In this document: piece after piece, positions 1 through 7,351 of the stretch
How positions within the stretch are numbered: the stretch's first letter is position 1
Layout of the letters: each line of letters opens with the position of its first letter
DNA from: Chloroflexota bacterium
GTDB taxonomy: Bacteria > Chloroflexota > Limnocylindria > Limnocylindrales > CSP1-4
Length of the DNA stretch: 8,504 nucleotides
Assembly: GCA_029858845.1 (NCBI GenBank)
Contig: JAOUEG010000065.1
Span: 1 to 8,504, forward strand
Reading direction: 5' to 3'
Position numbers and translations under genes: made by a program
Notes under the pieces: generated by a model
The model's database searches: none
Told to the model about the DNA's origin: nothing
Seen by the model: the letters and a program-made list of their open reading frames with translations, nothing else

Positions 1-999
1 GGTGCCTTCCGGCTGCTGGACGAGGTGCGCGGCGATCGCGGCCTCGGGCCCGTCATCGAGGCGAATCCGGAGCGAGTCCAGGTCGTCCCCATCGCAGCGG
101 CCGCCGGGGCCGATAATCCGGATGTGGATACCCGTGACGATCTCGTGAACCTGCTGGAGATGGCCTGGACCGATCGCGTCCTGGCCAACAAGGACCAGGT
201 GGACCGCTTCCGGGAGGTGCCGGACGCCACCGACTTCTATGCGCCGGTGACATCCGTCTTCCGGGCCGACCCGACCCGGACGGACGAACCGGCCCTGGCC
301 TCGCTGCTCGCTCTCGTGCGGCCCGGGGACACGTGGCTGGACATCGGTGCCGGGGCAGGTCGCTACGCACTCCCGATCGCCCGGGCCGTGTCTTCCAGTG
401 GCGGGGGGGTCATCGCCCTGGACCCGTCCGCCGGCATGCTCGCCGGCCTCCGCGAGATCGCGGCCGAGCACGGGATCTCGAATGTCCGGACCGTCGAGGC
501 CCGCTGGCCACCGGAGGATGGCGACGTCACGCCGTACGCAGCGGACGTGTCGCTCATCGCCCACGTGAGCTACGACATCGCTCCGATCGGACCGTTCGTG
601 GCGGCGATGGAGTCGGCGGCCCGTCGACTGTGCGTCGCCGTGCTCATGGAGCGGCAGCCGTCGTCCATCGCGGATGTCTGCTGGCCGCCGGTCTGGGGTG
701 AAACACGGATCGCCCTGCCCGCCCTCCCTGAATTCGTCGAGCTGCTGAGGGCGCGTGGACGCCGGCCATCGATCGAGCATCTGGAGCGGGCGCCCCGCCG
801 GTTCGGATCGCGCGACGACCTCGAGGCGTTCCTGCGGCGGCAGCTCTGGGTGGACCGCGGCAGCGCTGCGGACCGGCGGTTCCTCGAGGCACTCGAGCCG
901 CTTCTTGTCACCGACGACGACGGGCGGGTCGGGCTCCGCGATCAGCGGCCTCTCCCGATCGGCATCGTGCGATGGGATCCAGGGGCCGGCCATGTCTGA
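1..999 (+). CDS. Fused MocA-like nucleotidyltransferase C-terminus and class I SAM-dependent methyltransferase (5' partial)
   Basis: The frame is open from the first base to the TGA at 997-999, so the gene begins outside the window. Codons 1-50 resemble the C-terminal end of MocA/MobA-like molybdopterin nucleotidyltransferases: a GDRG element is followed by the typical closing motif VDTRDDL at codons 43-49. From about codon 54 the protein is a class I methyltransferase. It has the SAM-binding glycine motif LDIGAGAG at codons 113-120 and an acidic residue in ALDP (codons 139-142), the usual ribose-binding position. The substrate cannot be told. There is no stop between the two parts, so the nucleotidyltransferase reading must continue into the methyltransferase unless the sequence has a frame error. 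A separate methyltransferase could instead start at GTG 145 or ATG 160, but neither has a well-spaced ribosome binding site. The methyltransferase domain is clear; the nucleotidyltransferase part rests on about 50 residues. Confidence 0.8.
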   Translation, partial: GAFRLLDEVRGDRGLGPVIEANPERVQVVPIAAAAGADNPDVDTRDDLVNLLEMAWTDRVLANKDQVDRFREVPDATDFYAPVTSVFRADPTRTDEPALASLLALVRPGDTWLDIGAGAGRYALPIARAVSSSGGGVIALDPSAGMLAGLREIAAEHGISNVRTVEARWPPEDGDVTPYAADVSLIAHVSYDIAPIGPFVAAMESAARRLCVAVLMERQPSSIADVCWPPVWGETRIALPALPEFVELLRARGRRPSIEHLERAPRRFGSRDDLEAFLRRQLWVDRGSAADRRFLEALEPLLVTDDDGRVGLRDQRPLPIGIVRWDPGAGHV

Positions 1000-1651
1000 G
1001 GCCGGCGCCGGGGCAGGTAAGCCAGGTCGTCCGGACGATGGGGAAGCGCCGGAGATCGGCGGAACGGCCCAGGGCGTCGCCCCGGACGGGCGTCCGTGGG
1101 TCCACCCACTGACCCGAGCCGCATGGCGGACCTGGCTCGTCGAGCATCATCTGACGTCGAAGGGCGTCCACCTCGTCACCTGGCGACGACCCACCGGCCG
1201 CGCCCGGGTCGAGTACGAGGATGCGGTCGAGGAGGCACTCTGCGTCGGCTGGATCGACTCGACGTTGCGCCGGCTCGATCCGGATCGAACCATGCTGTGG
1301 TTCGCCCCGCGTCGTCCCGGCAGCGTCTGGGCCCGTTCCAACAAGGAGCGCGTGACGCGGCTCGCCGCGGCTGGCCGGATGCTGCCGGCCGGCCTGGCGG
1401 CCGTGGAGGAGGCGAAGCGCACCGGTGCGTGGACGATCCTGGACGAGGTCGAGGCGCTCATCGTCCCGGACGATCTCGGCGAGGCCCTCGATGGCCGCCC
1501 CCCGGCGCGGCGGCGCTGGGACACGGCCAGCCGGAGCACCCGTCAGCGGCTGTTGTGGTGGATCCGGCAGGCGAAGCGACCTGAGACGCGGGCGAAGCGC
1601 GTCCGGGAAACGACGGAGATGGCGTTGCGCGACGAGCTGATCGCCCGCTGA
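992..1651 (+). CDS. YdeI/OmpD-associated (OmdA) family protein
   Basis: This 219-residue protein belongs to the YdeI/OmpD-associated family, whose biochemical role is not well defined; some members are labelled bacteriocin-protection proteins. The family pattern is clear. EALCVGWIDS lies at residues 81-90, a basic FAPRRPGSVWARSNKERV block at 104-121, GRMLPAGL at 128-135, and the end is the typical Lys/Arg-rich helix with KRPETRAKR. The open frame extends further upstream, but ATG 992 is preferred. It lies 6 bases after an AGGGG sequence (981-985) and overlaps the end of the methyltransferase gene by 8 bases, which suggests translational coupling. The first 30 residues are rich in Gly and Ala, look disordered, and lie outside the conserved domain. 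No signal peptide or membrane segment is visible. The gene converges on the GNAT gene, with 6 bases between the two stop codons. Confidence 0.85.
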   Translation: MSEAGAGAGKPGRPDDGEAPEIGGTAQGVAPDGRPWVHPLTRAAWRTWLVEHHLTSKGVHLVTWRRPTGRARVEYEDAVEEALCVGWIDSTLRRLDPDRTMLWFAPRRPGSVWARSNKERVTRLAAAGRMLPAGLAAVEEAKRTGAWTILDEVEALIVPDDLGEALDGRPPARRRWDTASRSTRQRLLWWIRQAKRPETRAKRVRETTEMALRDELIAR

Positions 1652-1657
1652 GCGACG

Positions 1658-2221
1658 TCAGGGATCGTTGCGCAGCCGCGAGTAATTGACGAGATCGTGG
1701 CGGGAGCCGCCCCGATACTGGGCGCCGCGGACGATGCCCTCACGCACGAAGCCGGCTCTTGCCAGCGAACGCTGCTCGGCGATGTTCGCGATGTCGGTGG
1801 AGGCCTCGACCCGGTCCACCTCCGTGGTCGCGAATAGCTCGTCCGCGAGGCGCCGCTGTGCCTCCGCTCCCAGGCCATGCCCGCGAGCCTCCGGGATCAG
1901 GGCGATCCCGATGTTCCAGGCCTTCGATCCCTCGTTGGGTCCGTACCGGACCGCGCGCCAGCTCACGGTCCCGACCGGCCGGCCATCTTCCACGCGCTCC
2001 ACGATCAGCAGACCGTGGGACTCGTCACGGAGCGGGCCGCGGGTCAGCGGCACACGGAGCGATCCGCGCGGCGGCAGCCCGAAATCGTTGAACTCACTCC
2101 TCACGTCCGGGTGTTCCCACGCCTCGAGCAGGTCGAGGTCGTCCAGCGTCGCGTCACGCAGCCGCACGCGCGGCTCGTCGGGAGCCCGCTTCTTGACTTC
2201 CGATGTCGTCGCGTCACCCAT
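1658..2221 (-). CDS. GNAT-family N-acetyltransferase (RimJ/RimL-like)
   Basis: This 187-residue protein has the RimJ/RimL-like GNAT fold, which transfers an acetyl group from acetyl-CoA to an amine. The acetyl-CoA pyrophosphate-binding loop is RGHGLG at residues 113-118, in the family's R-x-x-G-x-G/A form, after the beta-4 strand NIGIALIP. The closing motif, with N146 and RSLARAGFVREG at 151-162, is also typical of RimL-type enzymes. The substrate is unknown. The frame stays open far upstream on this strand, but that part overlaps the promoter region and coxM. ATG 2219-2221 is the first start close to the domain, which begins with VRLRDATLDDLDLLEAW. There is no strong ribosome binding site before it. 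The gene is divergent from the cox operon and probably unrelated to CO oxidation. Confidence 0.85.
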   Translation of the reverse strand: MGDATTSEVKKRAPDEPRVRLRDATLDDLDLLEAWEHPDVRSEFNDFGLPPRGSLRVPLTRGPLRDESHGLLIVERVEDGRPVGTVSWRAVRYGPNEGSKAWNIGIALIPEARGHGLGAEAQRRLADELFATTEVDRVEASTDIANIAEQRSLARAGFVREGIVRGAQYRGGSRHDLVNYSRLRNDP

Positions 2222-2265
2222 CCGGTCGATACTGGCACATGTCCGCGATGCCGTTCGGGGATTCG

Positions 2266-2295
2266 TTGACGTTGGGTTGACCCCTGGCGGATACT
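2266..2295 (+). promoter_or_regulatory. Candidate sigma-70-type promoter of the cox operon
   Basis: TTGACG at 2266-2271 matches five of six bases of the -35 consensus. After an 18-base spacer comes GATACT at 2290-2295, matching four of six bases of the -10 consensus. A second -35-like box, TTGACC, at 2277-2282 has a poorer partner. Transcription would begin near 2302, giving a leader of about 150 bases before coxM. The call rests on sequence match only. Confidence 0.4.
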
Positions 2296-2415
2296 CACCC
2301 GAATTACTTCCCGAGTCGCGACCGGTGGGCAGGCCGAGGGCCCTGTGCTCTGAACGCCGGTCACCGAGCCGTCGCCACCAGTTCTGCGCCCGTCCGGGCC
2401 GGTCGGGCCGACCAG

Positions 2416-2433
2416 TCTCCGCGCAAGCGGGGA
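2416..2433 (+). promoter_or_regulatory. GNRA-capped hairpin adjoining the coxM ribosome binding site
   Basis: Bases 2416-2422 can pair with 2427-2433 to form a seven-pair stem, including one G-U pair, closed by the GNRA-type tetraloop GCAA at 2423-2426. The 3' arm runs into the purine-rich Shine-Dalgarno sequence AGGAGG (2433-2438) upstream of ATG 2450. The stem would touch or partly mask the site. The pairing is seen directly in the sequence; a regulatory role is inference. Confidence 0.4.
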
Positions 2434-2449
2434 GGAGGAAGACAGCGCG

Positions 2450-3325
2450 ATGATCCCAGGCCAATTCGAGTACGTCCGCCCGGGAGACCTGGACGAGGCG
2501 CTGCGGATCCTCAAGGACCGCGAAGGTGAGGCGAAACTGCTCTCGGGCGGCTACAGCCTGATCCCGTTGATCAAGCTCCGCCTCGCTCAGCCCGGGCTCC
2601 TGGTCGATCTCCAGGACGTCACCGGTCTGGATGGCATCAGCGAGACCGACGATCACCTGCGGATCGGAGCTCGGGCGACCCACCGTCAGATCAACGAGAA
2701 CGAGATCGTCGCGGATCGCTACCCGATGTTGCACGAGGCGACGGCGCTCATCGGCGACCCGCAGGTCCGCAACTGGGGCACGATCGGCGGTTCGATCGCC
2801 CACGCGGACCCGGCCAGTGACTGGCCCGCCCTGCTGCTCGCCACGGGCGCCACGGTCGTCTGCCGCGGCCAGAGCACGGAGCGGGAGATCAAGGCCCGCG
2901 ACTTCTTCGTCGACACCTTCACGACGGCCATCGAGCCGACCGAGGTGTTGACGGAAGTGCGGTTGCCACGTCGGCCCAGGCTGGCCGGCGGCGCCTACAA
3001 CAAGCTGGAGCGCAAGGTCGGAGACTTCGCCACGTGCGGGGCCGCGGTCGCCGTGCAACTCGCCGGTGACGGCCGGATCGTGTGGGCCGGCGTCGCGCTG
3101 ACCGGCGTCGCGGAGAGCCCCTTCGCCGCCACGGACGCCGAGGCGCTGCTCCAGGGCGGGACACCTTCCGAGGACCTGTTCCGGGGCGCCGGCGCGGCAG
3201 CCGGCGTGCAGGCGAGGCCCGCAGCGGACGTCCGTGGTTCCGTCGAATACAAGCGCGCGATGGCCGCCGAGATGACCGTCCGGTCGCTCCGCAGCGCCGT
3301 CGCCCGCGCGCAGGCGTACGCGTAG
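2450..3325 (+). CDS. coxM: Carbon monoxide dehydrogenase medium subunit (FAD-binding)
   Basis: CoxM is the flavoprotein subunit of form I CO dehydrogenase. It takes electrons from the iron-sulfur subunit CoxS and passes them from FAD to the respiratory chain. The 291-residue length is normal for the family. Both FAD-binding double-glycine motifs are present: SGGYSLIPLIK at residues 32-42 and TIGGSIAHADP at 111-121. Conserved D124 and W125 follow. The C-terminal domain begins around the LERKVGDFATCGAAVAV region, which is typical of CO dehydrogenase and xanthine dehydrogenase flavoproteins. ATG 2450 follows a strong AGGAGG at 2433-2438, with rather long 11-base spacing. It is the first gene of the operon, with coxS starting 11 bases after its stop. 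The M-S-L order is that of form I clusters. Confidence 0.96.
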   Translation: MIPGQFEYVRPGDLDEALRILKDREGEAKLLSGGYSLIPLIKLRLAQPGLLVDLQDVTGLDGISETDDHLRIGARATHRQINENEIVADRYPMLHEATALIGDPQVRNWGTIGGSIAHADPASDWPALLLATGATVVCRGQSTEREIKARDFFVDTFTTAIEPTEVLTEVRLPRRPRLAGGAYNKLERKVGDFATCGAAVAVQLAGDGRIVWAGVALTGVAESPFAATDAEALLQGGTPSEDLFRGAGAAAGVQARPAADVRGSVEYKRAMAAEMTVRSLRSAVARAQAYA

Positions 3326-3336
3326 GAGGGCCCCCG

Positions 3337-3855
3337 ATGACCACCCAGCACGTGACGGTCACCGTCAACGGGGAGGCGCACGAAGCGGACGTCGAACCGC
3401 GGCTTCTCCTGGTCCACTTCCTGCGCGATACGCTCGGTCTGACCGGGACGCACGTCGGCTGCGACACCAGCAACTGCGGTGCGTGCACCGTTCACGTGGA
3501 CGGCGAGAGCGCCAAGTCGTGCACGATGCTCGCCGTGCAGGCCAACGGCCGCGAGGTGAGCACGATCGAGGGCATGGCCGACGGCGCCACCCTCCATCCG
3601 CTCCAGCAGGCTTTCTGGGACCAGCACGGCCTGCAGTGCGGGTTCTGCACCCCGGGGATGATCATGCAGGCCGCCTGGCTGCTCGGCGAGAACCCCGACC
3701 CATCGGAGCACGAGATCCGCGAGGGCATCAGCGGCAACCTCTGTCGCTGTACCGGCTACGTCAACATCGTGAAATCGATCCAGCAGGCCGCGGCCGAGAT
3801 GGCCGCCGCCGCCGAAACCCAGTCGGCCGGCGCCGCGCCGGCCGCGGCCGGTTGA
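3337..3855 (+). CDS. coxS: Carbon monoxide dehydrogenase small subunit (two [2Fe-2S] clusters)
   Basis: CoxS moves electrons from the molybdenum site in CoxL to FAD in CoxM through two [2Fe-2S] clusters. The 172-residue protein has all eight cluster cysteines. C42, C47, C50 and C62 form the N-terminal plant-ferredoxin-type cluster (GCDTSNCGAC). C101, C104, C136 and C138 form the helical C-terminal cluster (QCGFCTPGM and LCRCTGY). The start at ATG 3337 follows GGAGGG (3325-3330), which overlaps the last base of the coxM stop codon, so coxM and coxS translation are probably coupled. An open frame extends upstream inside coxM, but the domain begins at this ATG. The last 20 or so residues form an Ala-rich tail beyond the conserved domain and are probably disordered. 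Confidence 0.97.
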   Translation: MTTQHVTVTVNGEAHEADVEPRLLLVHFLRDTLGLTGTHVGCDTSNCGACTVHVDGESAKSCTMLAVQANGREVSTIEGMADGATLHPLQQAFWDQHGLQCGFCTPGMIMQAAWLLGENPDPSEHEIREGISGNLCRCTGYVNIVKSIQQAAAEMAAAAETQSAGAAPAAAG

Positions 3856-3870
3856 GCGGGGAGTGATCCT

Positions 3871-6255
3871 ATGACGACGGAAGCGGAGCCCCGCACCAGC
3901 CTCGAAGTCGGTGGCATGGGCCACTCGGTGAAGCGCAAGGAGGACCCACGCTTCATCCGCGGCCAGGGTGAGTACATCGACGACGTCAACCTGCCCGGCC
4001 AGCTCTGGCTGGACATCGTGCGCAGCCCGTACGCGCACGCCCGGATCAAGGGCATCGACTCGAGCGAGGCGCTCAAGATCCCCGGAGTCCTCGCGGTCAT
4101 CACGGGCAAGGATCTCGAGGGGTACAAGCTGCACTGGATGCCGACCCTCGCCGGCGACATGCAGATGGTGCTTCCCACGGACACCGTCATGTACCAGAGC
4201 CAGGAAGTCGCGGCGGTCATCGCCACGACCAAGTACATCGCGGCCGATGGCGTCGCGGCGGTCCTGGTCGACTACGAGCCCCTGCCCGTGATCACGGACC
4301 CGTTCAAGGCGCTCGAAGCCGACGCGCCGGTCCTGCGACCCGATCGCGGGGAGGACAAGCAGAACAACCACATCTGGCACTGGGAGTCCGGTGATCGAGA
4401 GGCGACCGACGCCGACCTGGCCGCCGCCGAGATCCATCTCGAGGAGGACATCTACATCCCGCGGATCCACGTCGCTTCGATCGAGACGTGCGGCTGCGTC
4501 GCCGATTGGAACCCGGTCCGCCAGCAGCTCACGCTGCACATGACGACCCAGGCCCCGCACGCGATCCGCACCGTCCTGGCGCTCGTCGCCGCGGGCGCCG
4601 GCCTGCCGATCAGCGAACAGAACATCCGGGTGAAGACCCACGACATCGGCGGCGGGTTCGGCGGCAAGGTCCCGGTCTACCCGGGCTACGTCCTTGCCGT
4701 CGCCGCCTCGTTCCTGATCGGCAAGCCGGTCAAGTGGATCGAGGACCGCAGCGAGAACCTGCAGGCGGATTCGTTCGCCCGCGACTACCACATCCATGCC
4801 GAGATCGGCGCGACCAAGGACGGCAGGATCACCTCGCTCAAGGCCAAGACCGTCGCCGACCACGGCTACACGGATGCCGCCGCCGATCCGTCCAAGTATC
4901 CGGCTGGTCTGTTCAACGTCATCACCGGCTCGTACGACTTCCCGAACGCCTTTGTCGAAGTCGACGGTGTCTACACCAACAAGCCGCCCGGCGGCGTCGC
5001 CTACCGCTGCTCGTTCCGGGTGACCGAGGCGGTCCACGCTGTCGAGCGGATGGTGGACATCCTCGCCCACGAGATCGGCAAGGACCCGGCGCAGCTGCGG
5101 ATGGAGAACTTCATCCAGCCGGAGCAGTTCCCGTACAAGACGCCGACCGGCTGGTCGTACGACTCGGGCAACTACCCGGCCGCGCTCCAGAAGGCGCTCG
5201 ACATGATCGGCTACGACGACCTGCGCAAGGAGCAGGCGGAGAAGCGCGAGCGTGGCGAGCTCATGGGCATCGGCATCAGCAGCTTCACCGAGATCGTCGG
5301 CGCGGGTCCTTCGCACGACTTCGACATCTTGGGCATCAAGATGTTCGACAGCTGCGAGATCCGGGTCCACCCGACCGGCAAGGTCATCGCCCGACTCGGC
5401 GTCCAGAGCCAGGGCCAAGGGCACGAGACGACGTTCGCGCAGATCATCGCCGAGGAACTGGGCTTCCCGGTCCAGGACATCAAGATCGAGGAAGGCGACA
5501 CGGATACCGCGCCGTACGGCCTCGGCACGTACGCGTCGCGATCGACTCCGGTCGCGGGCGCGGCCACGGCCGTCGCCGCGCGCAAGATCCGCGACAAGGC
5601 CCGCAAGCTGGCGGCCCACCTGCTCGAGGCGTCCGAGGACGACCTCGAATGGGAGCCCGGCAAGTTCAGCGTCAAGGGCTCGCCGGATCGGTTCAAGACG
5701 ATCCAGGAGATCGCCTTCGCGGCGTACACGAACCATCCCGCCGGGATGGAGGCCGGCCTCGAGGCCGTCGACTACTACGATCCGCCCAACCTGACCTTCC
5801 CGTTCGGCAGCTATATCTGCGTCGTCGACATCGACAAGGGCACCGGCAAGGTCAGCGTCCGGCGCTTCGTCGCCATCGATGACTGCGGCAACATCATCAA
5901 CCCGATGATCGTGGACGGCCAGATCCACGGCGGGCTGACGATGGGCCTGGCGCCGTCGCTCTACGAAGAGATCAGCTACGACGAGCTCGGCAACAACATG
6001 GCCGGCACGTTCATGGACTACCTCCTCCCGACCGCCGTGGAGACCCCGGCCTGGGAGACCGGCAAGACGATCACCCCCTCGCCGCATCACCCGATCGGGG
6101 CCAAGGGGGTCGGCGAGTCGGCCACGGTGGGCGCGCCTCCGGCGATCGCCAACGCGGTGGTCGACGCGCTGTGGCACCTCGGTGTCCGCAACGTGGATAT
6201 CCCGATGACGCCCCAGAAGATCTGGACCATCCTGCACGAGAAGGGGGTCTCCTGA
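3871..6255 (+). CDS. coxL: Form I carbon monoxide dehydrogenase large (molybdenum-copper) subunit
   Basis: CoxL holds the molybdopterin cytosine dinucleotide cofactor and the Mo-S-Cu centre that oxidises CO with water to CO2, two protons and two electrons. At 794 residues it is close to the usual length of about 800. The decisive feature is the active-site loop AYRCSFR at residues 377-383. C380 is the expected copper ligand, and this loop separates form I CO dehydrogenases from form II (AYRGAGR) and other xanthine oxidase relatives. Further cofactor-site motifs are GGGFGGK (260-266), QSQGQGHET (512-520), GTYASRSTP (552-560) and KGVGESATVG, in which E749 is the likely catalytic base. The second-last motif has Ala where relatives I know have Gly (GTYGSRS). 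ATG 3871 follows GGGGAG at 3858-3863. The gene starts 15 bases after the coxS stop. Confidence 0.97.
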   Translation: MTTEAEPRTSLEVGGMGHSVKRKEDPRFIRGQGEYIDDVNLPGQLWLDIVRSPYAHARIKGIDSSEALKIPGVLAVITGKDLEGYKLHWMPTLAGDMQMVLPTDTVMYQSQEVAAVIATTKYIAADGVAAVLVDYEPLPVITDPFKALEADAPVLRPDRGEDKQNNHIWHWESGDREATDADLAAAEIHLEEDIYIPRIHVASIETCGCVADWNPVRQQLTLHMTTQAPHAIRTVLALVAAGAGLPISEQNIRVKTHDIGGGFGGKVPVYPGYVLAVAASFLIGKPVKWIEDRSENLQADSFARDYHIHAEIGATKDGRITSLKAKTVADHGYTDAAADPSKYPAGLFNVITGSYDFPNAFVEVDGVYTNKPPGGVAYRCSFRVTEAVHAVERMVDILAHEIGKDPAQLRMENFIQPEQFPYKTPTGWSYDSGNYPAALQKALDMIGYDDLRKEQAEKRERGELMGIGISSFTEIVGAGPSHDFDILGIKMFDSCEIRVHPTGKVIARLGVQSQGQGHETTFAQIIAEELGFPVQDIKIEEGDTDTAPYGLGTYASRSTPVAGAATAVAARKIRDKARKLAAHLLEASEDDLEWEPGKFSVKGSPDRFKTIQEIAFAAYTNHPAGMEAGLEAVDYYDPPNLTFPFGSYICVVDIDKGTGKVSVRRFVAIDDCGNIINPMIVDGQIHGGLTMGLAPSLYEEISYDELGNNMAGTFMDYLLPTAVETPAWETGKTITPSPHHPIGAKGVGESATVGAPPAIANAVVDALWHLGVRNVDIPMTPQKIWTILHEKGVS

Positions 6256-6270
6256 TCCCGATGACGCCCC
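6199..6270. repeat. 16-base direct repeat around the coxL 3' end
   Basis: The 16-base sequence ATCCCGATGACGCCCC occurs at 6199-6214, inside the coxL coding sequence where it encodes part of the C-terminal IPMTP motif. It occurs again at 6255-6270, starting on the last base of the coxL stop codon. The two copies are identical and 56 bases apart. They may reflect a small local duplication that shaped the coxL end, or chance in GC-rich sequence. Confidence 0.5.
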
Positions 6271-6310
6271 GACTCCCGACGCCCAACGGTGCCGGGAGGA
6301 GGATCCCGCG

Positions 6311-7351
6311 ATGAAGCAGCCGACGTTCGCTCGCGCCGTCGAACTGGAGGCCGCCGGACGCTCGTTCGCCGTCGCCACCGTCGTGGCGGTCCGGCGGCCC
6401 ACGTCGGCTCGCCCGGGCGCCAGCGGCATCATCCATCCGGATGGCGCGATCGAGGGCTGGGTGGGCGGCAGCTGCGCCCAGCCCGTGGTCGTTCGTGAGG
6501 CGCTTCGGGCCATCGCGGACGGCCAGCCCCGTTTGCTCCGGCTCTCGAAGGACGGGCCGGGCGAGGGACGTCGGGCCGACGGTGTCATCGAGTTGGTCAT
6601 GACCTGCCATTCCGGCGGGACCCTGGAGATCTACGTGGAACCGCATCTCCCCGCGCCGCTCCTGTGGGTGGTCGGGACGACCCCGATCGTGGGCGCTCTG
6701 GCGGCACTCGGATCCGCTGCAGGATGGCGGGTGACCGTCATCGACCCCATCGCGCAGGAGGACGGATTCCCGACGGCTCACAGGATCCACGCCTCGGCGG
6801 ATATCCGCGGCCTGGATCCCGATTCCTCGCCATACATCGTCGTCGCCAGCCAGGGCATCTGGGACGAAGAGGCCGTCGGGCTGTCGCTTTCGCGGGATGC
6901 CGCGTATGTCGGCCTGGTGGCCTCGCCGACCCGGGCCGGGGTGGTTCGGGAGTGGTTGCGCGAGGAGACGACCATCGGTGACGACCGGATCGCGGCCCTC
7001 CGCGCCCCGGCCGGGCTGGACATCGGCGCCGAGACCGCCGAGGAGATCGCCCTCTCGATCCTGTCCGAGTTGGTCCAGGTTCGCCGTGGCCGGGCCGACT
7101 TCGTCGCCAGCCCGGGGCCGGCCACGATCGCCGCCGGGATCCCCGAATCGGTCGATCTCGCTCCGGTGGTGGACGACATCGTCCTTCGGGACCCCGTCTG
7201 CCACATGGTCGTGGACCGCGCTCACGCCCGTCATCTCGCCGAGCACGATGGTGTCGTGTACGCGTTCTGCTCGATCGGCTGCCGTACTAGGTTCATCAAG
7301 GAACCCGTGACCTACCTGACGGCGAACGAGCCGTCACCGATGTCAGACTGA
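6311..7351 (+). CDS. coxF: XdhC/CoxF-family Mo-hydroxylase maturation protein with C-terminal YHS domain
   Basis: Members of the XdhC/CoxF/CoxI family help insert or sulfurate the molybdenum cofactor of Mo hydroxylases. This 346-residue protein has the N-terminal XdhC domain, with GWVGGSCAQPVVVREAL at residues 49-65 and MTCHSGGTLEIYVEP at 97-111. A Rossmann-type domain follows (LLWVVGTTPIVGAL, residues 117-130) and ends in the conserved APAGLDIGAETAEEIALSIL segment. The nucleotide-binding glycine motif is degenerate compared with classical XdhC. A short YHS domain begins at residue 294 with DPVCHMVVD and continues with YAFCSIGCRTRF. Its C297, C320 and C324 are likely metal ligands. YHS domains occur in copper- and heavy-metal-handling proteins, so a link to the copper of the CO dehydrogenase site is possible but unproven. 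ATG 6311 has a strong GGAGGAGG at 6295-6302. The symbol is assigned by family and context. Confidence 0.88.
   Translation: MKQPTFARAVELEAAGRSFAVATVVAVRRPTSARPGASGIIHPDGAIEGWVGGSCAQPVVVREALRAIADGQPRLLRLSKDGPGEGRRADGVIELVMTCHSGGTLEIYVEPHLPAPLLWVVGTTPIVGALAALGSAAGWRVTVIDPIAQEDGFPTAHRIHASADIRGLDPDSSPYIVVASQGIWDEEAVGLSLSRDAAYVGLVASPTRAGVVREWLREETTIGDDRIAALRAPAGLDIGAETAEEIALSILSELVQVRRGRADFVASPGPATIAAGIPESVDLAPVVDDIVLRDPVCHMVVDRAHARHLAEHDGVVYAFCSIGCRTRFIKEPVTYLTANEPSPMSD

Larger units (their letters stand above)
2222..2449. promoter_or_regulatory. Divergent intergenic region with cox leader
   Basis: This 228-base gap between the GNAT gene and coxM holds no convincing open reading frame. Its left part is less GC-rich than the surroundings and contains promoter-like elements (see 2266-2295). 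Its right part, 2320-2433, is GC-rich and could form several stems: GACCGG at 2320-2325 can pair with CCGGTC at 2357-2362, GGTCG at 2401-2405 with CGACC at 2409-2413, and a GCAA-capped hairpin sits at 2416-2433. Some of these stems are expected by chance at this GC content. No promoter was recognised for the GNAT direction. Confidence 0.5.

Noticed and set aside
2320..2433. Moco riboswitch upstream of coxM
   Set aside because: The position is attractive, but I could not match the leader to the known Moco RNA architecture by eye. It is reported only as a structured-leader candidate.
2222..3058. N-terminal extension of the GNAT gene through the intergenic region into coxM
   Set aside because: The frame is open, but the extra 279 residues show no domain and overlap coxM and its promoter region. 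The GNAT fold starts just after ATG 2221.
4488..5882. A 464-codon + strand frame inside coxL
   Set aside because: It is a frame-shifted shadow of coxL, very rich in Arg, Gly and Pro, with no domain and no suitable ribosome binding site.
2995..6600. A 1201-codon open frame on the - strand opposite coxS and coxL
   Set aside because: The + strand genes are certain and well conserved. Their GC-rich codon pattern leaves this opposite frame free of stops. The translation is Arg/Asp/Val-rich and low in complexity, with no recognisable domain.
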